Positions 27,358 through 35,552 of a stretch of DNA of 49,195 bases are shown piece by piece. Made by a program: the position numbers and the translations under genes. This stretch comes from Phycisphaerae bacterium (lineage in GTDB: Bacteria > Planctomycetota > Phycisphaerae > UBA1845): assembly GCA_029260115.1 (NCBI GenBank), contig JAJDDW010000049.1:1-49195 (forward strand), in the 5' to 3' direction. Each line of letters opens with the position of its first letter. The first letter of the stretch is position 1. Under the pieces are notes generated by a model that worked only from the letters and a program-made list of their open reading frames with translations, made no database searches and had not been told where the DNA came from.

Positions 27358-28608
27358 TTAGTCCACACCCCCACCCGTACCACGCGTTGGTTCCTCCGCG
27401 GCTGCCGCGCTGTCTGGGACCATCCCGTCGGCAGCCCCTGTCTCTGGGTTTGGCTTGGGCGCTCCATCGATCGGACCAATGTTTTTCTCATCGGCCGTGC
27501 TCGGAAGCTCGCGGATATTCGATGCGGCATAATTGTACCCCTCAGGAAAGGAGCCAAAGGCGTACACGTTGATGAGATATTGCCCATACTGACTAGCTAC
27601 AAATAGCAGGCTCTCCGCCTTAAAATCCTTATGCAGATACTTCTTGAAATATGGGATGGAAGTTTTATCAATAGCTATGGATGCTGGAAGTCCAAGCGCG
27701 CCGGGAACGTTTCCAGGCCCGCCAAAACGCATGAGCCGATCTCCGTCGCTATTAAACATCTGCACTATTTCAGTCGCCCCGTCGACCACGTAAACGATAT
27801 TGCCCGGGCCTATACGAATGCCGCGCGGCCGGCCGAATTGCCCCAGCAGATAACCAGGCGTCCCCTTAGACCATATAGGCTTGCCTTTGGGGGAGAGCTT
27901 TTGCACCCGCCAATTGTGTGTATCGCTGACGTAAATATTTCCTTCGGTGTCGAGATCAATACTATTGGGAATCTTAAATTCCCCAGGCTCACCACCCGGC
28001 TTACCGATGGTTCGAAGAACTTTTCCGCTCGTGCGATCGAGTACGACAATCTGACAAGTCGGGTCGTTATCCAGGACGAATAATTCGCTACCATAAATAG
28101 CAACGTCAACCGGTCGACAGGGTTCTGGAATATCATAAGCGGTGACATACTGGTCATCTGGCCCGAATGCGACAACTTGCTTGCGAACCGGGTCAGCCAC
28201 AAATTTATAGCCTAACTCATCTATTTTAATATTGATAGGTTTACGCAAACGCCCAGGCCCTCGATCACCAAAAATCGAGTATCGTTGCTCCTTAAAGTCC
28301 AGCCGGACGATGGCGAGCCCTTTCGTGTCGCAGACGTAGACCACCCCATTTAAGGCCGCTATGCCATAAGGCTTAACTAGGCGCCGGTCGGCTGTTGGGT
28401 CATCACCCAGCACAAACGACTCAAATGAATCCCGAGCAGGCTCGACCTGCTCAGCCCCACTGGCCCAGGTTAGAAATTGGACGCGAGGTTTCTCAGGCGG
28501 GGCAGGGAAAAATAGCCATTCCTTATCTGATTTTTCAACGTTCTGGCAACCCAACACGCCTAAGAGGAGTCCAGCTACCATACATATGCTTGGCTTAATA
28601 GTATTCAT
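27358..28608 (-). CDS. NHL-repeat beta-propeller lipoprotein, first gene of operon
   Basis: This 416-residue lipoprotein (lipobox LGVLGCQ) starts FFPAPPEKPRVQFL and carries propeller blades: VKPYGIAALNGVVYVCDT, LRKPINIKIDELGYKFVADP, FKIPNSIDLDTEGNIYVSDTHNWRVQKL and FGRPRGIRIGPGNIVYVVD. The tail (about 380-416) is Gly/Pro/Ala-rich and probably flexible. The gene is 11 bp from the pentaheme gene and has a sigma-54 promoter 80-110 bp upstream, so it leads the operon that ends with the 12-heme gene. Likely a scaffold or docking protein in the envelope. Confidence 0.8.
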   Translation of the reverse strand: MNTIKPSICMVAGLLLGVLGCQNVEKSDKEWLFFPAPPEKPRVQFLTWASGAEQVEPARDSFESFVLGDDPTADRRLVKPYGIAALNGVVYVCDTKGLAIVRLDFKEQRYSIFGDRGPGRLRKPINIKIDELGYKFVADPVRKQVVAFGPDDQYVTAYDIPEPCRPVDVAIYGSELFVLDNDPTCQIVVLDRTSGKVLRTIGKPGGEPGEFKIPNSIDLDTEGNIYVSDTHNWRVQKLSPKGKPIWSKGTPGYLLGQFGRPRGIRIGPGNIVYVVDGATEIVQMFNSDGDRLMRFGGPGNVPGALGLPASIAIDKTSIPYFKKYLHKDFKAESLLFVASQYGQYLINVYAFGSFPEGYNYAASNIRELPSTADEKNIGPIDGAPKPNPETGAADGMVPDSAAAAEEPTRGTGGGVD

Positions 28609-28662
28609 GATCCTGGCCCACCTTCATCGTTAATTACAATCAGTATAAGAGCTACCTACTAG

Positions 28663-28681
28663 CAATTGTTACCAACAATTG
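28663..28681. promoter_or_regulatory. Perfect inverted repeat in the NHL operon leader
   Basis: CAATTGTT (28663-28670) and AACAATTG (28674-28681) flank ACC. The dyad lies between the predicted transcription start (about 28691) and the gene start at 28608. It could be an operator or a leader hairpin. Confidence 0.45.
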
Positions 28682-28701
28682 TCACTACTGCCAAGTCTAT
28701 G

Positions 28702-28717
28702 TGCAAGAAGTGTGCCG
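28702..28717 (-). promoter_or_regulatory. Sigma-54 promoter of the five-gene cytochrome operon
   Basis: The minus strand reads CGGCACA-CTTC-TTGCA, with GG and GC ten bases apart. It is nearly identical to the site before the 19-heme gene. The predicted start near 28691 gives an 83-base leader to 28608. It lies immediately after the terminator of the upstream tetraheme gene. Confidence 0.75.
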
Positions 28718-28727
28718 CAACGCGCGC

Positions 28728-28761
28728 AAAAAAAAACGCACACACCGTAGTGGTGTGCGCG
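28728..28761 (-). terminator. Rho-independent terminator of the tetraheme gene
   Basis: On the minus strand a GC-rich hairpin (arms around GCGCACACC and GGTGTGTGC, 28761-28737) is followed by a run of nine T (28736-28728). It lies about 85 bases past the stop of the tetraheme gene and isolates it from the next operon. Confidence 0.8.
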
Positions 28762-28843
28762 TTGATTGAAGTAGGTTACTATGTCAGGCTGTTGCCAGCG
28801 TACCGCAGCGTTACTGGCGAAGACTCACAAGGGGGCAACAACC

Positions 28844-29488
28844 CTACTTATTGTGACATTGCAAACAGAGATAGCTCTCCTGGATAGGAACACGTAGAAA
28901 GTTCCCTAAACCATTATTATGTACTTGGTGACAGGAGGTGCATTCAACTCGATCAAGCCCATTGATAGAGACGAGTTGTACACCAGGGCCACCACCAATA
29001 CCTGGGGAATAGCCAGTGGGATCATTGTACTCACTCGGGTTCGTCGTTGGGTAAGCGATGCCAATTGGGTGATCGTCAGATAGGTCAGTGCCAAGATTTG
29101 CACTTCCAGTTATAACTATACCTGTACTAGTTACGCCGCCATAATTATCGATAGCAGTGACACCATCGTGGCAACTCAAACATAACTTGCTTGGTGCTTC
29201 AGGCTGACCCGCGGTGCTACTGTACATGGTAAATACTTCTGCTGTGACAGCATGATTCCACAATGCGCCCGACTCTCCAGCAACGCTCGCATTGTGTGGC
29301 GTATGACATGGCATACATACTCGGTTTCCCGGTACGGAAACACCAGGATAATTGTTTAGATTATGCGGCGAATTCAAGATGCCGACTGACGGATACGTGG
29401 TCGAATCGCCAGGGATAATCTGCCCAAAGGCTGATGTTGCGAGCATAGCCACCACTAATGTCGCTGCGATTAATAGATTACGTTTCAC
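28844..29488 (-). CDS. Secreted tetraheme c-type cytochrome
   Basis: This 214-residue protein has a clear signal peptide (MKRNLLIAATLVVAMLATSAFGQ). Its four CXXCH sites are CMPCHTPH, CLSCHDG, CTSCHQVH and CLQCH, the last only two residues from the C-terminus. NLGTDLSDDHPIG is shared with the 12-heme protein, whose first four hemes follow the same order. The gene is single, with its own weak sigma-54-like promoter and a strong terminator, which suggests separate and possibly high expression. It is a doubled-CXXCH family member and could act as a soluble shuttle or a repeating structural subunit; the sequence does not decide. Confidence 0.88.
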   Translation of the reverse strand: MKRNLLIAATLVVAMLATSAFGQIIPGDSTTYPSVGILNSPHNLNNYPGVSVPGNRVCMPCHTPHNASVAGESGALWNHAVTAEVFTMYSSTAGQPEAPSKLCLSCHDGVTAIDNYGGVTSTGIVITGSANLGTDLSDDHPIGIAYPTTNPSEYNDPTGYSPGIGGGPGVQLVSINGLDRVECTSCHQVHNNGLGNFLRVPIQESYLCLQCHNK

Positions 29489-29615
29489 GATCCTAGCCTC
29501 CTTTTGCGCTGCGGTGCGCTTTTAAATAAATCCCCGGGCTACGCGAGCGACACCCAATGCATCACCTCTCAGGCGTGGCCGTGATGGCTCCGTTTCCATC
29601 ACACTAAAAGAACTA

Positions 29616-29631
29616 GACATCCTCCGTGCCA
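29616..29631 (-). promoter_or_regulatory. Weaker sigma-54-like promoter of the tetraheme gene
   Basis: The minus strand reads TGGCACG-GAGG-ATGTC. The -24 part is perfect, but the -12 part has GT where GC is expected. The predicted start near 29606 would give a leader of about 118 bases. Half-sites AGACAG (29631-29636) and CTGTCT (29659-29664) lie just upstream as a wide inverted repeat. The rest of 29489-29870 holds no gene. Confidence 0.45.
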
Positions 29632-29870
29632 GACAGTCCCAAAATCGTATGACCTAATCTGTCTTATTTGGCACGCGCACGTAAATATTTACCCTATAAG
29701 GAGTTACAAATGATAATAAGCTCTGTCGGAGGAGTGTAGGACCGCACTCATTGAGAAATGACGCCGGAAATTCCCGTTAATAGGAATGAGAAGATTTCTA
29801 TTTTCGTAATTAAGAATGCTTGATCGGCACCAACCCGCCGTAACTTGGCGTGATTATACCCAGCTACACG

Positions 29871-31130
29871 CTATTTTGGATTGGCTGATGCCTCGCTCTT
29901 TTTGCCGGTAGGTTGATTATTCGTCGGCGGCGCTTCCGCTTCGATGGCTATGATGTTCTCGACTGGTTCCTCACGGTCGTACCGGTAGGATTTGTGACAG
30001 CCCGGTTGACATGAACCGCCATTCTCGAATGTTTGATAGTTTAACGGAATGCGCCACTGGCCGAACGGAACCGACGTGGCTATATGGTGTGGTTGAATCG
30101 TGGCATGTACATCATGACAAGCCCGACAGCTTCTTCCTTTACCGGATTTATTGACGTGCAAATAGTGAAGATTTCGCTCACCGTTACGAAACTGGGTGGC
30201 CTCATCCGTCTCCGACTCCTCAAAAGCCTCAAGGTCATGACAGGCGAAGCACAGCTCGTAGGCCTCCTCATCATAAGACGCATAAAACTTCTGCGGATAC
30301 GCACTCGCCACCAATGAAACAAAGCCGCTCGCATGAGGATTGTGGCAGGCCATGCAGTCCTTTTCTTGGACCGGGCCATGGTGTTGGAGATTATCTTTTA
30401 GATGGACCGCCATGCTCGGCAATGTCCGGCTTTCCAATTTGATGTCCTTGTCATGACAGCTCATACACAGTTTTTCTGGCTCTACGATCAGCAGTTTTTC
30501 AATTTCAGATTCGTGTGCGTGATGACAACTAAGGCAGGCTTTTCCAGAGACAGCCACGCCGTGTGTCACGAGCGCGTCATCTAATTGGTCGGCCATGTCG
30601 TCATGACACTCTAAACACAGTTCCGGCACGCTAGCGGTCAGCATCATAGCCGTCGCCCCACCATGCGGCTTATGACAAGCCATACATTGCGCTTTCGCCG
30701 GTTCATGCACATGCTCAGCATCTTCTATCATCTCTTGCCTATCGGTATGGCATGCCACGCACAGCTGCTCAGCCGGTTTAAGCAGAAGTTTCTCGTGCAT
30801 CGAGCTATGGGGATCATGGCAGACGGTACAATCGCCAGCGCCCACCGGCCCGTGCAAATGCTTGATCGACTCTAGCGTTTCATCATGGCAGTCAACACAC
30901 CGCGCAGCACCTTGCGCTGCAAACTCAAACACATGCTTTGTCTCATCGGCCTGTTCATGGCAGGCATCGCACGCCCCCTCTACTAACGGGCCGTGAACAA
31001 ATGTTTTTTTAGCAAAGCCGCCATGGCAATTCGTACTCGCGCAGCCTTGACCACTTTCCAGGCGCGTAGGCGGGGTCACTTCGCCACTCAGGCCTAAGCA
31101 TAGGGTCACCACTACCGCCTGGAAAAACAT
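29871..31130 (-). CDS. Secreted 13-heme c-type cytochrome
   Basis: This 419-residue protein has a short signal peptide (FFQAVVVTLCLGLSG). Eleven CXXCH sites (CDACH, CVDCH, CTVCH, CVACH, CMACH, CLECH, CLSCH, CMSCH, CMACH, CFACH, CRACH) are flanked by two unusual ones: CASTNCH at the N-terminus (four-residue gap) and CQPGCH at the C-terminus (three-residue gap). Evenly spaced sites about 28 residues apart, with regular H-x-H and x-x-H-V/K-H ligands, suggest a linear heme wire. The gene starts within the stop of the ResB-like gene (TGATG), the last member of the kinase/regulator operon. The tail (about 385-419) is charged and free of heme. Confidence 0.88.
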   Translation of the reverse strand: MFFQAVVVTLCLGLSGEVTPPTRLESGQGCASTNCHGGFAKKTFVHGPLVEGACDACHEQADETKHVFEFAAQGAARCVDCHDETLESIKHLHGPVGAGDCTVCHDPHSSMHEKLLLKPAEQLCVACHTDRQEMIEDAEHVHEPAKAQCMACHKPHGGATAMMLTASVPELCLECHDDMADQLDDALVTHGVAVSGKACLSCHHAHESEIEKLLIVEPEKLCMSCHDKDIKLESRTLPSMAVHLKDNLQHHGPVQEKDCMACHNPHASGFVSLVASAYPQKFYASYDEEAYELCFACHDLEAFEESETDEATQFRNGERNLHYLHVNKSGKGRSCRACHDVHATIQPHHIATSVPFGQWRIPLNYQTFENGGSCQPGCHKSYRYDREEPVENIIAIEAEAPPTNNQPTGKKSEASANPK

Positions 31131-32308
31131 CAGTGATGCCCTCCCGTTGGCGGCATCGCGGAAGAAGTCATAAACGTTATAGACATCGGGCCTGCTTTGG
31201 TGTCAACGACGCGTCGCTCATTCAACGCTAGCCACAATGGTGACGAATGACCAATCATTAACTTAGTTGCAAAACACAACGCCGGAACCGCGCCAGATTT
31301 GTCCGAACTCACGTATCGTTCAACCAACTTCCCCCTACTAAACGCTTGACCAATATGAAATCGATAGCTCGACCCGGCAATAGCGACCGCTTGATCTTTT
31401 TTAAGCGTCTGCTGATCGACCTTCGTTAGATAGCGAGACCAAACTTCATGTCGTTTATCCCCTGTCGTCACGATGACAAAATCAGGCGCTTGAGATTTGG
31501 TCTGAACAGGGCAATCCAGCTTAATCTCAATGGGTAATCGGTCAGTGGATTGCGACATATAGTCTGGAAATTTGGAAAATACCCACCGGCTTTCTTGCTT
31601 ATCTCCTGCTGTAATTTTCACCAAAACCGCCGGGTTTATGCGCTTATCGGATTCATTCTTAGGCGACTTGGCATCTTTATCCATCGCGAAGTGTGGATAA
31701 AACGCTTTGACTTCGATCGTAATCCCAAACGCTTTAAGCTGCTTTTTGTTTCCAACAGTAGCCAACACAGTCTCGCGCGGCAGGCCATCAGGACCGCTCA
31801 CATAAATTGACGGTTCGCGAGAGTGTTCCGTTCTAAATTGTTCCCAAAGAAGATCACGCTCTGAAGGACTATCCACGGCCATAAATCGCCATGTACCAAT
31901 GAAACTCACCAAGCGGTTTCGCGCCATATCGTTAGCCATGAGCCAGCGTTGGTATGATTGCGAAGGACCATCAATGGACAAATAAATCGCCGGCTGCCCA
32001 TCACCATCCGCCTCAACAACCGTTTGGTCAAGCTGCGCTAGCGGCAAATAGTTTGTCAGCTCAAGCGCGTCACTTAACCATGGTAACGCAATCTTTTGCG
32101 AAAAAGTCACGGGTATATCATGGTTTGGCAATTCAATTTCAACGTGTGTTGGTGCAACGTTTTCTGAGTTCATCAACTTGCACGCTACAAATAGCTTTTG
32201 GTCGGGCATCATCGGATGAGCGCCATGATTACTGTGCTGCGCGATGGTGGGTCTGGCCAATAAGCTGACAATGCCAATGGTGATCCATATATGATGATAC
32301 GTTTTCAT
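31130..32308 (-). CDS. Soluble ResB-ectodomain-like periplasmic protein
   Basis: This 392-residue protein has a signal peptide (ending ARPTIAQ) and no other membrane segment. Its residues about 185-270 align with the periplasmic domain of the ResB half of the protein at 17794. Shared features are I/V-x-Y-P-H-A/F followed by K-R-I/P-I-N-P-A-V/I-x-V, and W/A-F-x-K-F-P-D-Y/F. A later WLALNERRV also parallels ResB MWVPKHRTM. It therefore looks like a ResB ectodomain without its membrane helices. It lies between the NtrC-type regulator and the 13-heme gene, overlapping the latter. A role as maturation accessory for that cytochrome is inferred; family assignment rests on the internal comparison. 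Confidence 0.6.
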   Translation of the reverse strand: MKTYHHIWITIGIVSLLARPTIAQHSNHGAHPMMPDQKLFVACKLMNSENVAPTHVEIELPNHDIPVTFSQKIALPWLSDALELTNYLPLAQLDQTVVEADGDGQPAIYLSIDGPSQSYQRWLMANDMARNRLVSFIGTWRFMAVDSPSERDLLWEQFRTEHSREPSIYVSGPDGLPRETVLATVGNKKQLKAFGITIEVKAFYPHFAMDKDAKSPKNESDKRINPAVLVKITAGDKQESRWVFSKFPDYMSQSTDRLPIEIKLDCPVQTKSQAPDFVIVTTGDKRHEVWSRYLTKVDQQTLKKDQAVAIAGSSYRFHIGQAFSRGKLVERYVSSDKSGAVPALCFATKLMIGHSSPLWLALNERRVVDTKAGPMSITFMTSSAMPPTGGHH

Positions 32309-32317
32309 GACTCTCCC

Positions 32318-33706
32318 CTACACTGTTTGAGACAAAGGCGGCGTATGATGCCGATCGCGTGGGATGTCTAATTCTTCCATTTTTCGATACAAACTAGATA
32401 GGCCAATGCCCAGCGACTCAGCCGTAGCCATTTTGTTATGCATCATTTGATTCAACACTTTTAGGATATGTTGACGCTCAAATGCATGTGTCGCGGCTCG
32501 TAATTCCTGGCAACCAGATGATGGCGTCGAGGAGGATGGCCTCATGGCGAATCCCAGGTCCTGTCGCTCAATGGGGCGATCATTGCAGAAAATTATGGCT
32601 CGCTCGACAACATTTTCCAACTCACGCACATTCCCTCGCCAGGGATGGTTAGCCAGCGCCTCCAAAGCCTCAGGCGTAAATCCCGGACATTGCGTATTTA
32701 GTTCATGTTCATATTTATCCGAAAAATGTTTGACTAATAATGGAATGTCTTCTTTGCGTTCGCGAAGCGGTGGAACTGTCAACCTAATGACATTCAGTCG
32801 GAAAAATAAATCCTCGCGAAAGTGTTCAGCCTCAATGGCTTTTTCCAATTCACGATTGGTCGCCGCAATAATGCGAATGGTGACGGGGCGTAAACGATTA
32901 TCTCCAACGCGTGTAATGGCTCGCTGTTCGATTGCCCGCAGTAATATGGCCTGACTCTTGAGTGGCAGATTGCCAATTTCATCCAAAAAAAGCGTGCCAC
33001 CATCCGCGGCTTCGAAGTATCCCGTGTGATCGCTATTGGCTCCAGTGAATGCGCCGCGCCGATAGCCGAACAATTCGCTTTCGACCAAAGAATCCGCAAG
33101 ACCGCCGCAATTAACCGCGACGAAGGGTGCTTGCGATGTCAAGCCACCATAATGAATCGCACGAGCTAGCACTTCTTTTCCGGTGCCGCTTTCACCACAA
33201 ATTAGCACGTTGCTGGTAGTTTGCGAGATACGTATTATGGCGTCCTTGATGGCCAACATAGACGGTGATTGTCCGATCATTTCCGTACCATTTTTTTGGC
33301 GAACTTGATCGCGAAGCAGTTTATTTTGTTTAACAATCTTGTCTTGATTGAGCAGTCGCTTCAGCCGAAAAATAAGCTCATCGAAAATCAATGGCTTACA
33401 AATATAGTCATTCGCGCCACTTTTCATCGCTTCGACGGCGGTTTCGACTTCGCCAAACGCGGTGATCACAATGATGCCAGCATCAGGCGCAAGTTTTTGG
33501 GCATGTCCAATAAGCTCCATACCGGTCACGCCGGGCATACGAAGATCGGTGATGATAGCATCAATCGAATTCGACTTGAGCGCCCGCAAGGCCTCGGTCC
33601 CGTTGGGGCAGGCGATGACATCAAACCCTTCTGCGTCGAGAACCTCCGCGAGATTCTTGCGAAGTGTATCTTCATCGTCGGCTAGTAAAATAGTGTACTG
33701 ACGCAT
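32318..33706 (-). CDS. NtrC-family sigma-54 response regulator
   Basis: This 462-residue protein starts at ATG 33706, with GGAGG just upstream and one base past the kinase stop; the longer frame to 33763 is shadow. The receiver domain (about 1-120) has acidic ADDED, phospho-Asp in DAIITDLRMPG and Lys in CKPL. The AAA+ domain (about 135-375) has Walker A GESGTGKE, the sigma-54 contact loop GAFTGA and Walker B GGTLFLDEIG. The C-terminal Fis-type helix-turn-helix is MATAESLGIGLSSLYRKMEEL. All motifs for activating sigma-54 polymerase are intact. The locus carries several -24/-12 promoters, its probable targets, including the one before its own operon. Confidence 0.93.
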   Translation of the reverse strand: MRQYTILLADDEDTLRKNLAEVLDAEGFDVIACPNGTEALRALKSNSIDAIITDLRMPGVTGMELIGHAQKLAPDAGIIVITAFGEVETAVEAMKSGANDYICKPLIFDELIFRLKRLLNQDKIVKQNKLLRDQVRQKNGTEMIGQSPSMLAIKDAIIRISQTTSNVLICGESGTGKEVLARAIHYGGLTSQAPFVAVNCGGLADSLVESELFGYRRGAFTGANSDHTGYFEAADGGTLFLDEIGNLPLKSQAILLRAIEQRAITRVGDNRLRPVTIRIIAATNRELEKAIEAEHFREDLFFRLNVIRLTVPPLRERKEDIPLLVKHFSDKYEHELNTQCPGFTPEALEALANHPWRGNVRELENVVERAIIFCNDRPIERQDLGFAMRPSSSTPSSGCQELRAATHAFERQHILKVLNQMMHNKMATAESLGIGLSSLYRKMEELDIPRDRHHTPPLSQTV

Positions 33707-33707
33707 A

Positions 33708-35120
33708 TTAACCTCCAGGCTGATGCTGCAAAATAGGTAATTCGATTGTAAAGACCGTTCCACCGCTTCCGTTACTCGTAAAATCTATGGACCCGCCGTG
33801 TTTACGAATGATGCCGTAACTCACGGCCAATCCCAGACCTGTACCCTGACCCGCTTGTTTTGTGGTGAAAAAAGGCTCAAAAATGCGGCGTCCTATCTCA
33901 GCCGGAATTCCTGAACCCGTATCTTTGAATTGGATGTGTATATTGCGCCCGTTTTTTCTACCAGACACTTCGAGGTCGCCACCATCGGGCATGGCATCCA
34001 GTGCGTTCAATAGCATATTAATAAATACCTGCTGCATTTGGCCACGCATCGCAAATGTAGGTGGTAACGTCGGCGCATCTGGGAATGAGATATTGACATT
34101 GCGCGCGCGACGATCAAAAGCCACAAGCTTGACCGCTTCTTCGAGTGTCTGCCTAATGTCAGTACTTTCCCATAGATCGTCGCCAGGTCTAGCGATGCGC
34201 GATAACTGCCGAACTATTTTTGATATACGCTGAATATGCAGTTCGATAAGCCCCAACTCTTCACAATTGGGCGCGATAACTTTGCGGCGTTTCAACAACT
34301 GGGCGATAGATGAAATGCTGGACAAGGGGTTGCCAATTTCATGTGCAATACCAGAGGCCATTTGACCGATGGCTACCATCTTTTCCTTCTCAACCATCGA
34401 AGCACGCATCCGTCCAACCTGGGCAGACTCTTCATCAAGCAAAAACATCAAATTGTTAAACGCCTCACCCAGCTCAGCCATCTCGTTTGGACAAGACTGG
34501 CGGTAAACCTCGCACCGTTGACATTGCTCCAAAGTTACGTTTGGTGCCCCACATTCGACGGCGTTATCACTTAGTGCAACGATCTGCCAACAACGTTCGC
34601 CCGGCGTATTATAAACCGGACACTGGGTTCTCGTGCAGCCGAGAACGTCTCGACAGCGAACGAGATAAGGGTTCTCAAATCTTGCCCGCGGTGAACCGTC
34701 CGTCTTGTAAGAGGCTAGCACTGTACTCAATTGCTTGGCCGTGTTTGATAATCTGACTTGCTGTTGCCACATGATGATATACACCATGCCGCCCGCTAGC
34801 ACAGTCGTCGTCACCGCACGCATGGTGAGCAGGAAATGTCTCATGCCGATCGATAGGTCAGGAAAAATGCGACGTTGAGCAACTTCCCAAAGCACAAAAA
34901 ATACGGCGAAGGCAGTAATCACCAGTAAAGGGCCTAGGTATTGCGGCGCTTGTTGTGACTGTTGGGAGGCAGACACGCCCGAAAACGAACCCAGCGTAGT
35001 ATCTTGGCAGATCGGCGTATTCGTTGATGGGGCATCGACTGGGGACAAGATAGGAAGCGAAACACCATTGGTAGTGGTCGGTTCAGGTTGGCGTAATATG
35101 GTGTTTTCTGGCCCTGTCAT
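33708..35120 (-). CDS. Membrane sensor histidine kinase with Cys-rich segment
   Basis: This 470-residue protein is read from ATG 35120; a TTG at 35168 is an alternative start with no ribosome binding site. Two membrane helices (about 61-80 and 96-118) place the rest in the cytoplasm. Residues about 156-210 hold eight Cys (order C-x5-C-x4-C-x9-CW-x12-C-x9-C-x2-C-x6-C). This resembles a CW-type Cys cluster I recall in some deltaproteobacterial kinases, perhaps binding metal or Fe-S. The kinase core has the H-box GIAHEIGNPLSS (His about 260), N-box NMLLNALDAM and the ATP lid DTGSGIP and GTGLGLAVS. It forms a pair with the NtrC-type regulator one base away. Confidence 0.9.
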   Translation of the reverse strand: MTGPENTILRQPEPTTTNGVSLPILSPVDAPSTNTPICQDTTLGSFSGVSASQQSQQAPQYLGPLLVITAFAVFFVLWEVAQRRIFPDLSIGMRHFLLTMRAVTTTVLAGGMVYIIMWQQQVRLSNTAKQLSTVLASYKTDGSPRARFENPYLVRCRDVLGCTRTQCPVYNTPGERCWQIVALSDNAVECGAPNVTLEQCQRCEVYRQSCPNEMAELGEAFNNLMFLLDEESAQVGRMRASMVEKEKMVAIGQMASGIAHEIGNPLSSISSIAQLLKRRKVIAPNCEELGLIELHIQRISKIVRQLSRIARPGDDLWESTDIRQTLEEAVKLVAFDRRARNVNISFPDAPTLPPTFAMRGQMQQVFINMLLNALDAMPDGGDLEVSGRKNGRNIHIQFKDTGSGIPAEIGRRIFEPFFTTKQAGQGTGLGLAVSYGIIRKHGGSIDFTSNGSGGTVFTIELPILQHQPGG

Positions 35121-35193
35121 GACGTCCGATCCGTTCCTGGTCGCAAGCGGAAATAGCCAAACGACCAATTAGACCCATCCAGGAAGCCATAGT

Positions 35194-35209
35194 GGCAAGT
35201 TCCGTGCCG
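35194..35209 (-). promoter_or_regulatory. Sigma-54 promoter of the kinase/regulator operon
   Basis: The minus strand reads CGGCACG-GAAC-TTGCC, with GG and GC ten bases apart. The predicted start near 35184 leaves about 64 bases to ATG 35120. The site is partly symmetric, so the plus strand (TGGCAAG-TTCC-GTGCC) also scores moderately toward the small lipoprotein gene at 35335. Confidence 0.7.
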
Positions 35210-35334
35210 CGCGTTAGATGGCTTGCCCATGGGGGGCTTTCGATGACGGTAGCGGATTCCGGAATGGCAATTGCAGGGACTTAGGTAGGCAGCGTTACAA
35301 TGGCTGATAAGCGACCAGATAGGGAGACTTCGAT

Positions 35335-35526
35335 ATGAAAATTAACTCAGGTATAAAACAGAAAATAGCCGTCCTAGCCATCCTCATGGCCTTGCCGCTT
35401 TCTCTGGGGGGATGCCCTGAGTTTCGTAACGAATCGGTCAACGCGGTCGAAACAGCATCACGGGGCGTAATCGATGCTGCTGTGACATTATTTTTCGATC
35501 AGTTGCGTACAGATCAAGTGAATTGA
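35335..35526 (+). CDS. Small lipoprotein
   Basis: This 63-residue protein has a signal peptide with a clear lipobox (LSLGGCPEF), so the mature form would be about 36 residues attached to a membrane. AGGGAG precedes the start at a good distance. The mature part is amphipathic (ESVNAVETASRGVIDAAVTLFFDQL). Small lipoproteins of this style occur in planctomycetes. It is divergent from the sensor kinase and convergent with the pentaheme gene. Function unknown. Confidence 0.65.
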   Translation: MKINSGIKQKIAVLAILMALPLSLGGCPEFRNESVNAVETASRGVIDAAVTLFFDQLRTDQVN

Positions 35527-35552
35527 TTTAATACAAGTGAGATGACTCACGA

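Noticed and set aside
29669..29683. Plus-strand TGGCACG near the tetraheme promoter
   Set aside because: The base pair at -12 is TA rather than GC and no plus-strand gene follows.
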